DNA of 13,393 nucleotides from Stigonema ocellatum SAG 48.90 = DSM 106950 (GTDB lineage: Bacteria > Cyanobacteriota > Cyanobacteriia > Cyanobacteriales > Nostocaceae), in contig JADQBA010000200.1 of the NCBI GenBank assembly GCA_016903675.1, positions 1 to 13,393 of the forward strand, read 5' to 3'. A model generated the notes under the pieces. It made no database searches, had not been told where the DNA came from, and saw nothing but the letters and a program-made list of their open reading frames with translations. Position 1 is the first letter of the stretch. Each line of letters begins with the position of its first letter. The position numbers were made by a program, and so were the translations under genes. Of this stretch, positions 10,069 to 13,393 are shown piece by piece.

Positions 10069-12531
10069 TTATTGCAAAGCTTCAAACGCGATCGCTTCGG
10101 CTTCGGCTAGGGTTAATTGTGCGATCGCCTCTTTAAATGCAGGTATAGTCTGGGGATTCATACTCACCTCATCAAGCCCTAACCCGAGTAAAATAGGCAC
10201 AGCTTGGGAATCTGCCGCTAATTCACCACATAATCCTACCCAAATACCTGCATTATGAGCTGCTTGTATGGTTTGTTGTATCATTCGCAACACTGCTGGA
10301 TGCTTTGCATCAGCCAAAGCTGCCACTCGTGGGTTTGTGCGATCGCAAGCCATGATATACTGAGTCAAATCATTAGTGCCAATACTAAAAAAGTCTACTT
10401 CCGCAGCTAACTTGTCTGCAATAACAACTGCCGAGGGCACTTCTACCATGATACCTACGGACATTGCTTCATCAAACGGGATTCCCGCCTGATTGAGTTC
10501 TGCTTGCACTTCAGCCAGCAGTGCCTTAGCTGATTGTACCTCTGCCACAGTTGCAATCATCGGAAACATAATCTTAATATTGTGTCCTGCACTGGCTCGT
10601 AAAATCGCTCGTAATTGTGTTTTGAAAATCTCCGGTCTATCCAGACAAAAACGAATCCCCCGCCAACCTAAAAAAGGATTATTTTCTGGCTGCACACCCA
10701 AGGAAGGAACTGGTTTGTCACCACCTATATCTAACGTCCGAATTATTAAAGGACGAGTTTCTAAAAGTTGGGCGATCGCCTGATATACTAGAAACTGCTC
10801 CTCTTCGGAAGGCGCGGTTGTCCGTGACAAATAGAGGAACTCCGTGCGAAACAATCCCACACCTTCTGCACCAAATTGTAAGGCGACTTGAGTATCATCT
10901 ATGCCACCAACATTAGCGAGTACCTTCACCCGGATACCGTCACGGGTCGTTGCTGGCTGATAGGCTCTGGTTAATGCTTCTTGCTGAGCAGTTTGCCACC
11001 CATCCCGCTTTGCCTGAAGCCAGCTTTTGATATCTTCTTCTGGCTCCACCCACACTCTACCCGTCTCACCATCTAGTGCCACCAGAGTACAATTCTCCAA
11101 GTATAACACATCTTCTGGGACACCTACAACGGTAGGAATACCTAATGTACGGGCGATGATGGCACTATGGGAAGTCCCACTACCCATAGTGAGACAAATC
11201 CCCAACACCTTTGTTGGGTCTAACTGCGCCGTATCGGAGGGAGTCAGGTCAGTCGCAACCAAAATCGCTGGCTGGGAGAGATTCAGGAAATTGGGAGGCG
11301 TGCCAAGTAGCTTTCGTAACACTCGTTGTCCCACATCAACGACATCACTAACTCGCTCTTGCATATAGGTATCTTCCATCTGGCGGTAGGTAGCCACCAA
11401 TTCATCCATCACTGCTTGCCAAGCTGCTTCCGCATTCTGAGAATGGGTAAAAATCCGCTCATGTATAGCTTCCGCCAACGTCTGGTCGTCTAAAATTAGC
11501 TGATGGGCATCAAAGATAGCGGCTTGCTCCTCACCTACTTGAGTTGCGACACGTGTTCGTAAAGCTTGAATTTCCTGCTTAGCTGATTGTATAGCTAACT
11601 GTATCTTTTGTGTCTCTTTTTCCAGATTATTTGCGTGTTTATCCTGAACTGATAAGGAAATTGTGCGATGGAGAAACACGGGAGCGATCGCCACTCCACC
11701 AGAAGCGGGAATTCCTTGGAGAAATAGTGGAGTCGTATCTTCATTCAAGAGCGATGGTGAAGACGGTTGCACAGATGGAAAAACATCAGATTCACCAAAG
11801 TTGGTTGCCACTAATGCAAGCAATGCAGCCAGCGCCTCATCTGCATCAGCACCAGTAGCAGTCACCATCAGTTCGTGTCCTTGACGCACCCCTAAAGTTG
11901 CTATCTGATTGATACTATCAGCCCGGACAAGCTCAGTACCCCGAGTTAAATTTTGCACTTTGATTTGGCATTGAAATCGGGCGGCTGTGGCGACAAACTG
12001 AGCAGCAGGACGAGCGTGCAATCCTAAACGATTGCGGACAATCAGCCTGATTTCTTGAGTCTTTTGTTCTTTGTAGGTTGTTGGTTGGTTGTTGCTACTA
12101 GCGGCTAACGGCTGAGTGGGAGCAATACCCAATTGAGTTGCTTTTGCTACCAAAGCTCCCCGCGCTTCGGTCATCACCTGCTCAATATTTTTACCAGATG
12201 CGGCTGCAACAACTGCGGCGATCGCACCTTCTACCAGGGGTGCTTCACACAGATGCACTTTGTTTCGTTGTTCTTCTGGGAGGAACTCTAGAGCCATTTC
12301 TGCACTCATGACAGCGCTACCTAAATCCATCAAAACCAGAACATCATGATCGTAGATGAGAGAAGCGATCGCCTGATGAACCTGGATAGGATCAGTTCCC
12401 AGAGGATTTTCAGGATCGTCAATTCCGGACGCCACAACTATGGGGACTTGTCCTTGAACCATCTGTGCTGCGAGTTCTAGCACGCCAAGAGCGAGCTGTT
12501 TGCTGTGAGAAACGATAACAATCCCTACCAC
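10069..12531 (-). CDS. ptsP: DhaM-HPr-enzyme I fusion: PEP-protein phosphotransferase for dihydroxyacetone kinase
   Basis: 820 residues from a GTG at 12531, supported by GAGGGAG just upstream and by the exact DhaM N-terminus. Domain 1 (1-135) is the DhaM EIIA-like domain: VGIVIVSHS with phospho-acceptor His9, GIDDPENPLGTD, and LVLMDLGSA. Domain 2 (160-247) is HPr: LGLHARPAAQF with His172, and Ser206 at the Ser46-like site. Domain 3 (270-820) is a complete enzyme I, with GSGTSHSAIIAR (His455), FRTEFL (Arg562), RTLDIGGDKP (Arg598), Glu697, GTNDLTQY (Asn720-Asp721), Arg731 and catalytic Cys768 in GLCGE. Phosphate should pass PEP, EI, HPr, DhaM and then ADP on DhaL. E. coli DhaM has only a truncated EI, so this longer form looks self-sufficient. 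dhaK and dhaL are not in the window. Seven HIP1 sites lie inside the gene. It could equally be annotated dhaM. Confidence 0.93.
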   Translation of the reverse strand: MVGIVIVSHSKQLALGVLELAAQMVQGQVPIVVASGIDDPENPLGTDPIQVHQAIASLIYDHDVLVLMDLGSAVMSAEMALEFLPEEQRNKVHLCEAPLVEGAIAAVVAAASGKNIEQVMTEARGALVAKATQLGIAPTQPLAASSNNQPTTYKEQKTQEIRLIVRNRLGLHARPAAQFVATAARFQCQIKVQNLTRGTELVRADSINQIATLGVRQGHELMVTATGADADEALAALLALVATNFGESDVFPSVQPSSPSLLNEDTTPLFLQGIPASGGVAIAPVFLHRTISLSVQDKHANNLEKETQKIQLAIQSAKQEIQALRTRVATQVGEEQAAIFDAHQLILDDQTLAEAIHERIFTHSQNAEAAWQAVMDELVATYRQMEDTYMQERVSDVVDVGQRVLRKLLGTPPNFLNLSQPAILVATDLTPSDTAQLDPTKVLGICLTMGSGTSHSAIIARTLGIPTVVGVPEDVLYLENCTLVALDGETGRVWVEPEEDIKSWLQAKRDGWQTAQQEALTRAYQPATTRDGIRVKVLANVGGIDDTQVALQFGAEGVGLFRTEFLYLSRTTAPSEEEQFLVYQAIAQLLETRPLIIRTLDIGGDKPVPSLGVQPENNPFLGWRGIRFCLDRPEIFKTQLRAILRASAGHNIKIMFPMIATVAEVQSAKALLAEVQAELNQAGIPFDEAMSVGIMVEVPSAVVIADKLAAEVDFFSIGTNDLTQYIMACDRTNPRVAALADAKHPAVLRMIQQTIQAAHNAGIWVGLCGELAADSQAVPILLGLGLDEVSMNPQTIPAFKEAIAQLTLAEAEAIAFEALQ

Positions 12532-12579
12532 TGCAACTCCCTCAATATTAAACGGCTTTGGCTGACAAGGTTTTTTGAT

Positions 12580-12585
12580 ATTATA
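12580..12585 (-). promoter_or_regulatory. Candidate -10 box for the DhaM-HPr-EI gene
   Basis: TATAAT on the minus strand about 50 bases before the GTG start. The position 17 bases upstream (GTCTAC) is a poor -35, so an activator or a different sigma factor may be needed. Confidence 0.4.
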
Positions 12586-12642
12586 CTAAAAACGGTTAAT
12601 AGGTAGACTTTTGCTCGCGCCCTCACCTACCCTCACCCCCAA

Positions 12643-12667
12643 CCCCTCTCCCAAATTGGGAGAGGGG
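12643..12667. repeat. Second copy of the CCCCTCTCCCAA hairpin repeat
   Basis: Arms CCCCTCTCCCAA 12643-12654 and TTGGGAGAGGGG 12656-12667 are identical to 9994-10018. In both copies the same orientation continues with GTGAGGG and then TTTCATTCACG, so the copies are direct repeats flanking the phosphotransferase gene. It lies about 30 bases after the stop of the DUF4058 relic and may end its transcription. Confidence 0.8.
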
Positions 12668-12698
12668 GGTGAGGGTCGATCTCTTTCATTCACGACTC

Positions 12699-13355
12699 TC
12701 AAACGCGAACTCCCCGAAACTGTTGTAATATCTCATTCAACCAAGCCATATCCGGTTCCGACAAAGCGGGAATTGGGGGGCGGCTGTAATCAATCCTTAA
12801 GTCATAGCTTCCCTGATCGTAAATCTGATCTAGCAATGACTTTAGATCGAGCGTTGGTTCTAGTTCACCAGTCCTTAACGGCACTGGAAACTCAGGAATC
12901 CGATCTTGCAAATTAAACCCATAAAGTTGAGCCTTTGGACGAGTTTCCCTATGACTGACCACGATCCGATAGTGAGTTTGCCCAAAATTTCCCACCATTG
13001 CCATCGAATTTCCCTGACGCAACAAATCGATTTCCACGAAATGAGTCGCACTGCCCAAAATCTTTAACCGTTTTGTTTCGTATTGCAACCGCCCGATTCC
13101 CACCTGTTTATTTTTTGGAGAAAGCACCTCAATGATGGTCACAACTTCCTCTGTTTCCACAGCACGAATTTCTAAGTATGCCTCTGTCAGAATCTCCGGT
13201 AAAGGGAGCAACACCTCGACCGACTGGGTTGTGGGGGCACCCCCGAGATTGGATTCAGCTAACCCGTCAGGAGCCCCACACTTACACGAAGTGAAGTGTG
13301 GGAGGAATGACGAGCAGCGACGATTCCGCCCCTGAATGATACTTGCCATAGGCAA
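12699..13355 (-). pseudogene. DUF4058 gene with its N-terminal part replaced (probable pseudogene)
   Basis: From residue 44 to the end (218) the protein is a clear DUF4058 C-terminal region: VEVLLPLPEILTEAYLEIR, VVTIIEVLSPKNK, GRLQYETKRLKILGSATHF, VEIDLLRQG, YRIVVSHRETRPKAQLYGF, IPEFPVPLRTGE and DYSRPPIPAL. Family members start MPSPFPGMNPYLE or similar and have about 100 residues before VEV. Here residues 1-43 are unrelated, Cys/Arg/Gly-rich, and coincide with DNA that looks like an insertion-sequence end on the other strand. The frame is also open above the ATG for a few codons, so the listed start is nominal. The intact homologous part is about 12699-13226. Function of DUF4058 is unknown; the family is expanded in cyanobacteria and planctomycetes. 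Confidence 0.75.
13227..13313 (+). mobile_element. Possible IS200/IS605-type right-end remnant
   Basis: The plus strand reads GGAGCCCCACACTT ... AAGTGTGGGAGGAATGAC, with arms 13275-13283 / 13294-13302 and an alternative inner stem CACTT/AAGTG. The plan AAGCCCC-stem-GGGGAGGATG is typical of the 3' end of tnpB-carrying IS200/IS605 elements, where the right-end hairpin and guide RNA tail lie. The segment starts exactly where DUF4058 homology ends. No tnpA or tnpB domain is visible, so this is a remnant at most. A second small palindrome (ACTTGCC/GGCAAGT, 13341-13357) follows. Confidence 0.4.
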
Positions 13356-13393
13356 GTGAGAGAATGGGGTGGATGAGGAGTTGCCAATTAGGT

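Noticed and set aside
13132..13335. Plus-strand frame as a TnpB C-terminal fragment
   Set aside because: Its first half is antisense to DUF4058, and the second half (about 35 residues) shows no TnpB zinc finger or RuvC motif; only the DNA end structure is suggestive.

Overview
The window looks like a filamentous, probably heterocyst-forming cyanobacterium (Nostoc/Tolypothrix/Scytonema type). The octamer GCGATCGC (HIP1) occurs 11 times (372, 1375, 5199, 5518, 10088, 10121, 10339, 10772, 11684, 12218, 12365). The genes include cyanobacterial families: a CAAD/CURT1 protein, a Uma2-type protein, a Ser/Thr kinase with a C-terminal extracellular-type domain, DUF4058, and a Synechocystis-type ArsC relic. 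The intergenic DNA is packed with heptanucleotide tandem repeats, paired-hairpin repeats and MITE-like elements. Genus-level placement is an inference.

Layout. 1-1927 (+): three small membrane or envelope genes. These are a 5'-cut YflT/GSP17M-type stress protein with a glycine-zipper core, a BON-domain lipoprotein, and a two-TM CAAD/CURT1-like thylakoid protein. The last is followed directly by three 111-bp repeats carrying (GGGGAGT)n. 2487-3113 (+): Uma2-family protein. 3114-3572: repeat-rich spacer ending in a TTTATCAA motif set at a ribosome-binding site. 3573-3983 (+): very hydrophilic small protein of unknown function. 3984-4464: structured repeats. 4465-6735 (+): CPA2 cation/H+ antiporter fused to two universal-stress-protein domains. 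6736-7053: two paired-hairpin repeats separated by a MITE with clean terminal inverted repeats and a 10-bp direct repeat. 7054-8601 (-): Ser/Thr protein kinase. 8906-9268 (+): DUF433 protein without its usual toxin partner.

9311-9824 (-): scar of an arsenic-resistance operon, where the middle of an ACR3 arsenite exporter runs directly into the second half of arsC. 10069-12531 (-): DhaM-HPr-enzyme I fusion, a PEP-dependent phosphotransferase that would feed dihydroxyacetone kinase. It is flanked by two copies of one hairpin repeat. 12699-13355 (-): DUF4058 gene whose N-terminal part is replaced by DNA resembling an IS200/IS605 right end.

No single operon ties the region together. Several genes fit stress adaptation (stress protein, BON lipoprotein, membrane-curvature protein, USP-linked antiporter, kinase, hydrophilic protein), but shared regulation is not shown. 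I found no tRNA, rRNA or CRISPR array and no complete new defence system. The most unusual material is non-coding: a four-copy paired-hairpin family with compensatory stem changes, a MITE inserted at the edge of one copy, a G-quadruplex-capable array at a stop codon, and two gene scars.
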